Shown one piece after another: positions 30,636 through 42,017 of a stretch of DNA of 64,000 nt (positions within the stretch are counted from its first letter, which is position 1; each line of letters opens with the position of its first letter). The translations under genes were made by a program, and so were the position numbers. Below the pieces are notes generated by a model, which was given only the letters and a program-made list of their open reading frames with translations, did not search any database and had not been told where the DNA came from. The DNA is from Ashinkailepas kermadecensis (lineage: Eukaryota > Arthropoda > Thecostraca > Neolepadidae): the NCBI GenBank assembly GCA_034440615.1, contig JAOTOM010002891.1, forward strand, positions 58,780 to 122,779, read 5' to 3'.

Positions 30636-32585
30636 AAGACATAAAAGACATAAAAGATCAGTGCAACTATGAGCCACAAGGGCCCTTCTTGGTTGCACGT
30701 TGGACACTGAACCAGTTGCACACCAAATCTGTCGATCAACCCTCCCTGGAATACAGAAAAACAAGCCCCCCATTCTTATAATGATTGTCTATGCCGTTTT
30801 TAAAGATGTTCAGTGTGTTGCTACTGATAATGGTTCCTGGCAGCTGGTTCCAGTGTTCTACTACCCTGTTGGTGAAGAAAGACTGTCTTAACCTTGTCCT
30901 GCTGTGATTAACTTTAATTTTGAATTGATGACCTCTAATTGCATCATTTCTGTTAAATTCAAACATTTCCCGGTGATACCCTGTTCATGACCATGAACAA
31001 ATAAAAAACATCGATGAGATCTCCTCTCAGCCTTCTATATCTAAGTGAAAACATATTCAATTTCTTCAAACTTTCCTCATATGCCAGGTTGCCTATACCA
31101 TTAACCATTTGTGTTGCCCTCTTTTGTACTCTCTCTAAAAGCCAACAATCTTTCTCATAACTAGGGGACCAAGCTTGGACACAGTATTACAAATGTGGTC
31201 TGACATATGCACAGTAAAGCTTCCTGATGACCTCCTCACTTTTGTATGACACGTTCCTCTGCATTTTCCCAAGCATTCTTAGTGCCTTTTTCCTGGCTTC
31301 TTTGGTCTGTTCTGATGCCCCCAATTTTGTGTTCAAAATAACACCTAAGTCCTTCTCCTGCTGAGTCACAGATAGTACTTGGCCACCCATCAAGTATGGA
31401 GCCTTCATATGCTGCCAACCTACATGCATGACTTTGCACTTATCAAATTTAAACTTCATTTGCCATTTTTCGGACCACTTCACAAGCTCGTCTAAGTCTT
31501 TCTGCAGCAAAACCTGCTCATTGTGCCCTGTTATTGCCCTAAAGATCTTCAAATCATCCGCAAATTTCAAAACCTTACTGCTTAGGCCACATTCAATGCT
31601 ATTCACATATATAATGAACAATAGTGGCCCCAGTACCGACCCCTGGGGGACTGCACTAAGAACATTTTGCCATGATGACTTTGTACCATTTAGCATCACT
31701 CTCTGCTGTCTATCTGAAAACCACAACTCTATCCATTTTAGGATGCTACCTGCAATACCACGGACCTGAAGCTGCATCATTAACCGTTTATGGGGTATCT
31801 TGTCAAAGGCCTTACTAAAGTCAAGATATGCTTACATCAACCTGATTTCCCTGATCAAATTGTTCTGTAGCAAAATTCAAAAAGTCCAAGAGATTTGTGA
31901 GACACGATCGCCCTTTTCTAAACCAATTTTGAGTATCTTGAATCAATCTGTTTCCTTCCAGAAAACTAACTATTCTATCCTTGATCATTGATTCGAGTAC
32001 CTTGCGGACTAGGGATGTCAGGCTTACTGGCCTATAGTCTTCAACTTTCCCTCTTTCTCCTTTCATGAAAATAGGAACTACATTTGGCCTTTTCCAATCT
32101 GTTGGAATTTCATTTTGTGAAACTGATCTACAAAATATTATACTAAGTGGAATTGCCAGTTCCTATTCAGCTTCCCGCAATACCCTAGCATGAATTCCAT
32201 CAGGTCCTGCTGCCTTGTTTGGCTTTATTTTTCTGATATAATTGAAAACAACATCACTATCAATGAAATCAACATCGTGTATCTGATCACCTGTCACTGA
32301 ACTGTGGTTCACGGTTGGCAGTTTTGTCACATCCTCCACTGTAAACACTGATTTAAACTGCTTGCTCAGCTCCTCAACCATCTCACCATCCTCACTCAAT
32401 ATAGTCCCATTTACTTCCAGTGGACCAATTGTGCTTGAAACTTTACTTAGCTTGTAGAAACTAAAGAACTTTTTACTCTCCCCATTACAGTTCCTAGCCA
32501 AATCCAATTCTTTTGCTCGCTTTGCTGCTCTGGTTTTCTGCTTCACAGCATCTCTAGCTTTTTGATACGACCTTAGATTTACGAT
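30636..32585 (-). mobile_element. CR1-like LINE (family B), RT core to 3' UTR
   Basis: A 1.95-kb minus-strand copy, 5'-truncated before the RT and interrupting the degenerate 21-22 bp repeat. It starts near 32585 in the linker upstream of RT and ends in the 3' UTR at 30636. It is one of the two best preserved LINE copies in the window, with only a handful of disabling changes. Confidence 0.9.
30736..32546 (-). pseudogene. LINE ORF2 reverse transcriptase, nearly complete domain
   Basis: In order: KSVFTVEDVTKLP, then KIKPNKAAGPDGIHARVL, then IPTDWKRPNVVPIF, then YRPVSLTSLV, then (frame break near 31800-31850 around motif A) KIPHKRL, then VPQGSVLGPLLF (motif B), FADDLKIF (motif C, both catalytic Asp kept, at about 31550), KDLGVI, CAYVRPHL, and finally FTNRVVEHWNQLPG. 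Disabling changes: a stop in EAE-stop-ELA near 32160, the break near 31800, a stop replacing Glu after RPHL at 31184-31186, and a break near 30970. RT copies LINE RNA into target DNA; this copy cannot. Confidence 0.88.
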
Positions 32586-32689
32586 ATTTGAGCTTCCTTA
32601 AATAATGTTTGGGGCTGCAGAGCAATTTTCATTGATGGGACATATATTATTATAGAGGAAACGCTGTGCTTATCCAAAGTCCTCGACGC

Positions 32690-33000
32690 AAATTTTTGGG
32701 ACCCGAGACGGAATTTTTAATGTTCTAACCCAAATTGTGGGGACTATCGACGGGTATGTTTGGTACTGAGCGAGTTATTTTGAGGGCCTGGCACGAGTTC
32801 ACGAGTTCGCGTTGTACTTAACTGGGGCCAGCACGATTTTGGCGGGCCCTGGTGCAAATGTTCGAGCATTAGCGCGAGTTTTCTGAGGACCGTGGTATTT
32901 ATTTGGAGCCCTCTACGCGAAATCTGGAGGTCCCGACCCGAGTTTTGGGGCCCTGGCACCATTTTTGGTGACGGCGGCGCGATTATTAAGAGTCCAACCC
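32690..33000. repeat. Degenerate 21-22 bp repeat, block 2
   Basis: Same style as block 1 (GGGCCTGGCACGAGTTCACGA, GGGGCCAGCACGATTTTGGCG, GGTCCCGACCCGAGTTTTGGG). It lies on the 5' side of the inserted LINE, so blocks 1 and 2 were probably one array before the LINE arrived. Confidence 0.75.
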
Positions 33001-33104
33001 CCTTAGGAGGAAGGGAATTTTCCCTTTTGGTACGTCACTGCGGCTGCTCAACGTTTTTTGTGTAAGCAGATGGCAACCTTCAGAGTAGAAAGGCCTTTAG
33101 GAAA

Positions 33105-33830
33105 GTTTTTTGGGGGACAGGTTCTGAATTGTCCGGTGCTCGTTTCGATTCTGTCGAGTCGATAGAGTCTCTAGTTGAATTGTTTGAGGTCGAGTTCTAT
33201 TTGTTAAAGCCCCCTGTGCGATAATTATGGGCTCCTGTAGGATTATTCTGGTTCCCTGTGCAATTTTTGTGCGGTTCCCGACACGTTTTTTGTCCGGGTC
33301 CGACATATTTTTTGGAGGAGGGTTGGGGTGGGGTCTATGACGCGATTTTTGAGGCCGCAGTGTGACATTCTGGGTAAAAATGGACATTTTGGGGGCCAGC
33401 TGCGAATTTCGTTGCCGCTGCTCGACCTTTTGAGGTCCAATATGATATTTTCTAGGGTTGCGACGCAACGTTTTTGGTTCCCAGTGTGATTTTTAGGCCT
33501 CCGTGTCATTTGTTGGGATCCCTAGCGTGAATTTCTAACGGCTACAACATGTTTTAGTGGCCTGGCACGTTTTGATGTTTTTTTTGGCACGATTGTTGGG
33601 GAACAAGAGGGATTATCCATGTCCGGATTGAGTTTTGATTGCCCTGGCTTCATTTTCGTGCGTCCCTATGACACTTTTGGTGCCCCCGGTGTGACCTGTC
33701 GAGCACCTAGAGGGATTTTCAGTGGCCAGGGCGCGACTTTTTGGGACCCCAGACTCAGTGTGACTTTCAAGAGCTCTGGCCAAACATTTGGGGGCCCCTA
33801 TCGTGTAGGCAAGTCTCTGTTTGACTGGCA
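33105..33830. repeat. Degenerate 21-22 bp repeat, block 3
   Basis: Continuation of the same pattern, for example TCTATGACGCGATTTTTGAGG, GTTGCGACGCAACGTTTTTGG and CCAGGGCGCGACTTTTTGGGA. Copies are too diverged for a firm copy number. No gene. Confidence 0.7.
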
Positions 33831-33834
33831 GTGA

Positions 33835-34585
33835 TAGTCTAGATTTTACTCGTTTGTGCGATAACGATTCTGAAATTCGGAAGCTTCTTTTAATGACCAG
33901 CTCTGAAATCCACGAGCCGTTCTTAACAATCACCAGCTGTTAGGGCCCTTGTATTGTTCCGGCTAATTAGTGAATCAAGATAGTGACAACGTATTCAACA
34001 GTTTGAACAGTCCACCAGCGATACCAACATTAATCCAAGTTCGTGCCTCCAACTCAACAGGCAATCACGACTAACAGCGACAGACAATCATCTAACCAAG
34101 CCACCAAACGTTCCAGCGCCCACATCTTGCAACAGGCTACATCTCATTAGTCTGGACAATCCAACTTTGTCTCTCACCTCTGTCTCTCGCTAACGTCCTA
34201 CTGTGTCGACTGTCTTGTGGCGACTGTCTCGGCTCGGGGGCCGTCGCGTGTGCAAGAGTGGGGTGCAGGCCGCTTATGGGGAGGGGGCAACGCCTTTGTC
34301 TGATCGGCTGACGACACCTATTGCACCATACCGCGAAACGAGGCGCCGATCATCGTCACTTCCGACCAGCACACCTGCCTCACCTGCACTGCCGCATGAT
34401 GCAATAGTGACACAGGTGTCACAATGATATGACTCCCGGCTGTGTCATGTCGGAGGGACATTTCCGGCCGGCCGAGCCTGGGCGGAACGCTGACAAGTCA
34501 CGACATCTCACGGCCGGCTGGCACCATGGCGGCCCGTCGCGTCTAAACAGTTGAGGTTAGCGTGCAGGCAGGTGCCGACCAAACG
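33835..34585. other. Unassigned sequence, GC-rich at 34.2-34.5 kb
   Basis: A 74-codon plus-strand frame (34203-34427) in a GC-rich, coding-like patch begins MSTVLWRLSRLGGRRVCKSG and ends VTQVSQ. I do not recognise it. It may be a retroelement or host gene fragment. Confidence 0.35.
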
Positions 34586-34616
34586 CCTGGGATCCGCTCG
34601 GAGCTCGGATCCCAGG
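34586..34616. repeat. Perfect 11-bp inverted repeat
   Basis: CCTGGGATCCG, nine-base loop, CGGATCCCAGG. Located at the 5' edge of repeat block 4. Confidence 0.9.
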
Positions 34617-34669
34617 ATACATAGGAGCCAAATGCATTGCAAAGATGGGGTCCAAAGCTAACTTCGTTA

Positions 34670-35150
34670 TAATCGTGATTTTCAAGGATCCCGGCACTAC
34701 ATTTGTGGGTCCTCAATATGATTTTCATGGGCCTAGGCGCGAATTTTTTAGGCCCCAGGGTGATTTTCGGGGGCCCTGGTGCAGCCTTTTGGGCCCTCAG
34801 CGCGATTTTCGTGAGCGCCGGTCCTTTTTTGTCAGGCCACCAGCGTGATTTTCAGGGCCCCGGCGCGACATTCTAGCGGCTCCAGCGGTATTTTTAGGTG
34901 GCCCGATCACACTTTTCGGAGCTCCCAACGCCATTTTAATTAAACCGGAGTGAGTTTAGGGCCCCAACGAGATTGTCAGGTGCCTCAGTGCGATTTTGGA
35001 GGATTCCGGTGACATTTTCAGGGTCTCTGCGCTAATTCTTCGGGTCCTCAATGTGATTTTCTGGTGCCCCTGTGGGTTATTTTGGAGCCTCAGTGTGATT
35101 TTTAGTGTGCCCTGCGCAATTTTTCCTAACATCTGCGCGATTCGTGGGGC
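34670..35150. repeat. Degenerate 21-22 bp repeat, block 4
   Basis: The clearest block: CTCAGCGCGATTTTCGTGAGC, CACCAGCGTGATTTTCAGGGC, CCCGGCGCGACATTCTAGCGG, CTCAGTGCGATTTTGGAGGAT. Consensus about GGGCCCYGGCGCGATTTTCA. More than twenty units. Confidence 0.8.
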
Positions 35151-35204
35151 TCCACAACCTCCCACAAACTGCCACTTTCATCCCCCATTATGTAGGCCAC
35201 GGAT

Positions 35205-35231
35205 TATAGATTATATATAATATATATAACA

Positions 35232-35279
<48 letters not shown>
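35205..35279. repeat. AT microsatellite
   Basis: Alternating TA from about 35237 to 35277, with a less regular tata-rich start at 35205. Confidence 0.95.
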
Positions 35280-36430
35280 GTTCGGAGCAATTGACGCAAA
35301 CAAATGCGAAAATTGGTAAATCATAGCTCCATTGACCGGATTTGGTATGGGCAAATGTACTTAGGGGAATGCAATCTGGGCCCCATAATTTGTCAACCCG
35401 CCATGAAAAAGATGCCTTTCGCTTTCCATCGCCTGCACAGACATAAGACCGTGATCTTGAAGGTCCAGACACGGCCCGACCCGACCGTGGGACACATTAC
35501 AGTCTTATAACTTGGAGATATAAGGATTTATCCAGTTGACAAGTTTTTTTCGGGTCATAGTGGAGACTCCGGAAGCGTCAGAGATCCAGACCATCCCTGG
35601 ATTATCTGGATTATCCCCTGAAAATCCTTGAGGGTAAGTTATATTGCTTTGCAAAAAAAATCAATATAAGTTAAATTAAATAAATGGCAGGGGTGAGATA
35701 AATGCAAACCAATTTTCATACATCGTGTTTTGTCGCGAATTAGATAGCATTTCTTGTTGTTGAACCAGGTGGAACCTGAAGGTTTCCACGAATTCCTCTG
35801 GACATGTTTTTAATTTAGGCACATTTAGGCTGGGTACTTGGGCACTGTAGCTTCATGGAAAATGAGCCAAAAATATTAACACCTATTCGCACCTCCACTC
35901 CACAGCTTGTGGCCAAAAACTACATTCTATCTCTTTATGGGTCGAGTGTGAGTAAAGTTAGAATGACGTCACCTTCCGCAAATTTTGAATGAAATGGAGG
36001 GCGCAACGAAAAATAAGACTATCGAAGAAGAAAGATATTAGCCCACGCTATCTCGGGGGCCTTTCACGCCCCCACCCCTTCAGATTTGTATTGGATAGTG
36101 AACAAAATGGCGCGTGCTAGCGTGCCAGAATTTTGCATACTTTGTCCCACATCAATTTTACATCTTGCGTGAATATTTTGAGGTCCGGACATCGACGGTC
36201 ACCAAGTTAGCAAGATCAAATGAGATCACCTCGAAAAAAGTTCAACCAATCGTCACGTTCTAACGGGTAAAGATATATGAATTAAACGTTCGTTTACTTA
36301 TCTGTATATACACAACAAAGCGCACCAGGATAATAATTGCATGTATACGCTTTCATTACCAATTTGTTTTGTATATTTGCCTATAGGGCGAAAGGCGAAA
36401 ATTATGGATCAGATAAGAACTTTATATGGT
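35280..36430. other. Stretch without recognised gene
   Basis: No gene, element terminus or tandem repeat that I can support. Confidence 0.5.
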
Positions 36431-36790
36431 GCTAAGTATATTAAAACGACGTTTCTCGGTGCGCTCTACCCATTAGAAACATAATCGAAAGCAATTTTTT
36501 TCTCAATAATTGTATTACACAAAATTTTGGATGGACAAACAGTTTGGGACCATGGTCCATTTCGCCTTTCTTTCCTGGTTCCATATACATTTTACATCTT
36601 CTCCAAGATGAACTCTCCAGAGCCAAAACATGATGTCAATCGTAATGTCATAGACCCAATAGCGACGCAAATTTTGAGGGTAGAAACTTCTGGTGATGGT
36701 TTCTGGCCACCAGGGCTTTCGAAGGCTTTCCAAGGACACCTCTTTCGTTTTCGTGCGACGCTTAGTTTGGAAAGGAGGAGAGTTATTTTT
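36430..36790. repeat. Dispersed repeat, contiguous copy
   Basis: A single continuous copy of the sequence that is split between 26100-26315 and 28430-28630. It ends immediately before the tandem 1.14-kb duplication. Confidence 0.75.
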
Positions 36791-36791
36791 T

Positions 36792-38880
36792 AGGCGTGTC
36801 GGACCATGAATGTCGTTTGCGCCGCCTTTGAAGCGAGTACGTTATATGTCTGTCTATTAAAGCAAGTGGTTGCAAACAAAGTGCAGGCAAGAGGACATTT
36901 ACGTTAAATGAGTTTTACGTTATAGTCTGTGTGATATTTTAGGTGCTGAAGGCACATGCCCACTGACCCTCTGCTGGGGACATCTCCCTGATGTCTAAAT
37001 TGTTTAATTTTACTGTACTCCTCCGCAAAATAATTTGTAGTTTGGGTGGGGGGGGGAGGGGATGTTTGAGAGTGGCGAGAAGTTGATTTTGCTAGGGTGC
37101 CGGCTTTAGCCTACTCTTATCGAAGAGCACCGAGGGATCTTTACGGTGCAAACAAGAAGGCAATTGTCCACACCGCCTATCACGCCGGCCGCCGCGTGTT
37201 AGTTGTTAGTGGTAGGTTAGTCTACGTATGTCATGCAGGGTTGTCAGTTGGGTTAGTACGATGCTTTACAATTCAGCTCATCTACGTCCGCTGTACCTCT
37301 GGGTAGCAGTTTTATGTTATGAGTTGCAAGGCAAATCGGCTCTACGTCCGGTGGCTCCGCTGGGTAGTCGTTTTACGTTATGCTATATTTAAAAATGTTT
37401 TCCTAAAGCAAGTCGGCTCATCTACGGCCGACTCACCGTTAGGTAGCCATTTATTTCTAATAGGGAATCAAATCGGCTCATGTACGTCCGACGCCATCCG
37501 GGAATGGCTATTTACGTGTTTCCTACGAGTGTTTCACGGGCATGCATTGCGAGTTGATGTGGGTGTTGGTGGTGTGGTGTCTACAGTGTTCCTGCTAGTT
37601 TTGTGGCATACAGATATTCAAATAGCAAGTGAAGGAGTTATGAGTGCTTGTCACCGAGAAGCGATGTAAACGACAAGGTGATGCCCTCTCTTTGGCAGAA
37701 TGCCTAAGTGGTTGTCTTCGAGAGTTAAGCGTGCATGATCGAAGTGACAGGAGGGAGGGGGATGAAAAAATGATATTACGCGAGGTCGTTCATAGGCTTT
37801 AACATGGCCGTAGTAAGCACATAGCCTATGAACTATCACAATCTGGATACCGAATTGGACAAAACAGTTTCGTTTTACGGTGCAGTATTTTCAAAGCTGG
37901 TTTTAGTGTGTAGGAGGAGGGGGAATGATTGTTTAGGCGTGCCGGACCATAAAGGTCATTTGCACCGCCTTTAAAGCGAGTATGTTACATGTCTGTCTAT
38001 AAAAGCGAGTGTCCGCAATCAAGGTGCAGGAAGCTGGACATTTACGTTAAGGGAATGTACGTGATAGTTTGTGTGATATTTTAGGTGCTGAAGGCGGGGC
38101 CTGGGTTGGGGACATCTCTTTCATGTCTAAATGTTTTCAATTTTACTTTGCTCCTCCACAAAATAATTTGTAGTTTGAGTGGAGGTGGGGGTGTTTTGAG
38201 AGTGACGAGAAGTTGATTTTGCCAGGGTGCCGGCTTTAGCCTACTCTTATCGAAGAGCACAGAGGTATCTTTATATTGCGAACAAGGAGGCAGTTGTCCA
38301 CACCGCCTATCACGCCGGCCGCCGCGTGTTAGTTGTTAGTAGGGGGTTAGTCTAAGCATGCCACGCAAGGTTGTCCGTTGGGTTAGTTCGGTGTTTCGCA
38401 ATTCGGCTCTTCTACGTCCGTTGTACCTCTGGGTAGCCGTTTACGTTATAAGTTGTAAGGCAAGTCGGCTCATTTACGTCCGATGGCTCCTCTGGGTAGT
38501 CGTTTTACGTTATGCTAAGTTTTTTTTAATCGTTTTTATGTATTCCTAAAGCAAGTCGGCTCATCTACGTCCGACGACACCGTTAGGTAGCCATTTATTT
38601 CTAATTGGGAAGCAAATCGGCTCATGTACGTCCGACGCCATTCGGGAATGGCTCTTTACGTGTTTCCTACGAGTGTTTTGCGGGCATGCATTGCGAGTTC
38701 ATGTGAGTGTTGGTGGTGTGGTGCCTACAGTGCTCCTGCTAGTGTTGTGGCATACAAATATTCACATAGCAATTGAAGGAGTTCTGGGTGCTTGTCACCG
38801 AGAAGCGATGGAAGCGATAGGGTGATGGCCTCTCTTTGGCAGAATGCCTTAAGTGGGTGTCTTTGAGAGCTAAAGCTACT
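36792..38880. repeat. 1.14-kb direct tandem duplication with inner subrepeats
   Basis: Copy 1 (36792-37934) and copy 2 (37935 to about 38880, lacking the last ~200 bp) align throughout with few differences (AGGCGTGTCGGACCAT versus AGGCGTGCCGGACCAT at the starts). Inside each copy, four subrepeats of 60-80 bp carry CGGCTCATCTACGTCCG and then TGGGTAG-CGTTTTACGTTATG. The last ~170 bp of copy 1 have a diverged relative at 51645-51840. No open frame is shared between copies, so this is not a gene duplication. Confidence 0.9.
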
Positions 38881-40160
38881 ACAGTCTAGCAGTATGTGGC
38901 CTATGCTTAACGTGGTGTTGCAGGTGTCTCAACAGGTGGGTTCATGCGTGCACTAACGGTAAGTAATCGTCATGACATCCCAATGGCGGAGTCAGGCCAT
39001 AATAATTACGTTGATCTGAAAGCTTTTAGTACGTAGATTTGACCAATTTATTATGTCAATAAACAAACAGAGTAGGTTCAGTTACCTAATACGACAAGTT
39101 TTTGGACTAGTAACAGCCTGTTTATGCACAAACCCTGAAGATGTACACCTACATCCGCGTCTGGGACGTCATCTCGTCGGAAATCTGGAAGTCAGACCAA
39201 GCGAGCCTGACTTCGGAAGTAAGCTCTATGACAACAGCTGTTTGTCGAATTCAGCGGTCTTCAAATGCCAAATTGTCCGAACACTCGACCGCTCTGATCA
39301 ATATCGGCAGCCAACTTCAACTGCTATAAGTGATTGGCCCTTTATGAAAGGGCTATGACGGGCTATGACGAATTATAATCCACGTAAAAAAATGACCTCA
39401 TCATTTGTGCTCTGATTGCATCATTTATGGTTGACATATGTCAGGCACGCCAACAGACAAGTTTGTCTCAGATGCGCATATTTTGGACGTGTTGCAGTCT
39501 TTGGGGTGCTGTAAGCAATTCATTCTTTGTTCTTGCTTGCGAGTATGATATTCAAAGACAAGGATCAATTACCCCCCCCCAGTAGGGGTTATTCAGGTCG
39601 TAGTACAGCGACATTTAAAAACGGAGCCTCGTATGGTGTTGTACAGTGGACGCCATGACAACTGTAAACAACCCGTTCGTAAAGTGGAGATAATTGAATG
39701 TTTTCGGGAGCATCAAGATGGAATCGTAACATCTGGAAATAATGCATTTCCATATTTATTCATAACACAGGTACGTCACAGCCATAACATATAACGTAAA
39801 AGGAATATTATTCTTCCGCAGGATACATACTACCACTTCCTCCCCAATATTGTATATTTACTGGTAGTACAACGCCAAATTTATGTTCTATCCGCCATGG
39901 TGCAAACTCCTACCTCCCGGCCATGGTGCCAAATGCGGCCAGATTGACTAGTTGTTTCTGTGAATTGAGGGTTTTTTTTCAAACAGTGCCACAATTTGAA
40001 CATGTTGGTTGAGTTTAATATTTAATTGATTACTTCACATTTAAAACTTCTGGAACAATTCATATCTACAGATAAATTACATATATTTCAAAGATATGCG
40101 CTCCATACTGGACGAAGACATCGATATTGGATCCCGGTGCTTATTGGCCGTCGTGAAACG
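38881..40160. other. Mostly unassigned sequence
   Basis: No supported gene. A 101-codon frame at 39053-39358 has no recognised domain. The part from about 40000 may be the 3' UTR of the LINE that follows on the minus strand. Confidence 0.45.
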
Positions 40161-40164
40161 GGCT

Positions 40165-41995
40165 AATGAGGTGTTGTATATTGGTCACCCCCTAGTTGAG
40201 GCTGTATTTGTTTTGTGCAACCAGTTATAAGTCTAGCGAGGATGACCTCTTTTGTCGGCGAGATTGATTTGATGTGTTCCGTGTGCCTATCGTTGGTTTG
40301 ATTGCGTGGGTGTGGTTGGATTTGTGCTTTGTTCAGGTGTATTGTGTCCATGTGTTCTGTTGACGTTGGCGAATGTGGCGTTGTAGGAGTGCTTTGCAAT
40401 CGTCTACCGAATATTCCATGCTAGGATAAGTGTTCGATGCTAAGGCTAGATTTGCAAGTCGGTCTGCTTCTTCGTTACCTGGGATGTTGGCGTGGCCTGG
40501 AATCCAGAGGAAGGAATAGTTCATGTTTACGTTATGGGCCACGATTTGTTGGATTCTATCAATGATGTGATGTGGACAGTCGTGGGTGTTGCTAATTGAC
40601 TGAAGGACGGATTTGGAGTATGATCAAATTACTACGTTTCTACCTTTTAAGCCTCATGAGCATGGAGATGGCGGCCAGAATGGCCATTGCTTCAGCGGAG
40701 AAGATGGAGAAGTTGTCCGGTAGACGCTTGGAAAGTCTGAGGCCTGGTCCAGTGACGCTGATGCCTTCCTTAGCCTCGTGTTACGACCCATTCGTGAATA
40801 CGAGTGTTTTGTGATTGTTGTCATCGGCGAACTTGTTGAAGATGCCAAGAATTTCCGTCGATGCGATAGTGGATTTCTTTTCCGAGAGCAAGTATTCGAC
40901 CTTTGGTTGACTGAAAGTCCAGAATGGCCTAGTGGGCGGTCGAGCTGCAGTGGCTGGCATTGTCAAGCTAAGATCTGAGAGAGCCGTAGCAATTTGAATG
41001 CTATGTGATGGGAGTTTGCGCCCAAATCGGCTCTTGTATCTGCCAGGCGTGAAGCAGCGATGTGCCGAATGATTTTGAATGTATTTTATTTTGATGTGGT
41101 AACGGCACAGCTGTTGTGTTCTCCTGAAGTGGAGTGGGAGCTTGTTTGAGTCCACTAGCAGACTGGCCATCGGTGTGGTGCTGAGGACACCTGTGGCTGC
41201 TCTGATGCAGCTGTTTTGGATGATTTCTAGCTTTTTGCTCTGGCTTTCTGAAATAGAGGCAAAGACGATGCTGCTGTATTATAGGATGGGTTGTATGATT
41301 GATGTGTAGAGTCGCAGTAGTGTTTTCCTGTCTCCGCCCCAGTCTATGCAAGTGCACGGAGTATGTTGACGCGTTTTGCGCATCGTTTCGAGATGGAGGT
41401 GGCGTCCGTGTGTGTTGAAACTGAGTTTTTCGTCTATATGCACTCTTAAGAACTTGAACTTTTTCGCCTGTTCGATCGCTTTACCATCGACTTTAAGTAG
41501 AGTTGTGGGTGTGTGGCGGAGACGACTATATGTGACGGTGGCCGATGTTTCTGCGGACATGGTGAAGGCCCATGTTTTGCACCAATTAGCGATGTGGTCT
41601 AGAACTGCTTGAATGCTTTTTCAGCTTTCAGGAAGCATTTTGTGTTGTCCAAATGGCTATGTCGCCCGCGAAAAGTGAGTATTGAAGTGATGTGCCTGTG
41701 TGATCAGCAAGTATGTCGTTAATTATGATGATGAAGAGGCTTGGTGAGAGCACGCTCCCCTGTGCCAGGCCCTGTTCCTGAGGTGTGGTGTTTGATGCGA
41801 CACTGCCGCATCGGACCTTAATGGCTGTGCGTTTGATGCGTAGACCTTTTTTATGTCGAGCAGGTCGTTGTGTTATATGAATTGTCTCAATCGTGTGTTG
41901 ACCATGCGCTCGACCAGATCATGCGCATCTCCACTTGGCATTGGTTATGAGGAATTATTTGCCGATCACATGTGAAAGATGAAGATGTCATGCTA
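40165..41995 (-). mobile_element. LINE with RT and RNase H (I/Jockey-type), degraded
   Basis: Minus strand, from about 41995: VERMVNTRLRQF, then after an internal deletion QGLAQGSVLSPSLFIIIIND (RT motif B), then SLFAGDIAIWTTQ, where the catalytic FADD is FAGD (codon at 41664-41666), then YSRLRHTPTTLLKVDGKAIE, FLRVHIDEKLSF (thumb). RNase H follows from TLVFTNGS (the expected catalytic Asp is Asn) to FLWIPGHANIPGNEEADRLA (40500-40430), then SPTKEVILARLITG near 40240. An RNase H domain sets it apart from the CR1 copies. Several frameshifts; inactive. Confidence 0.85.
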
Positions 41996-42017
41996 GGTCA
42001 CTGATTCGTGACGTCCT

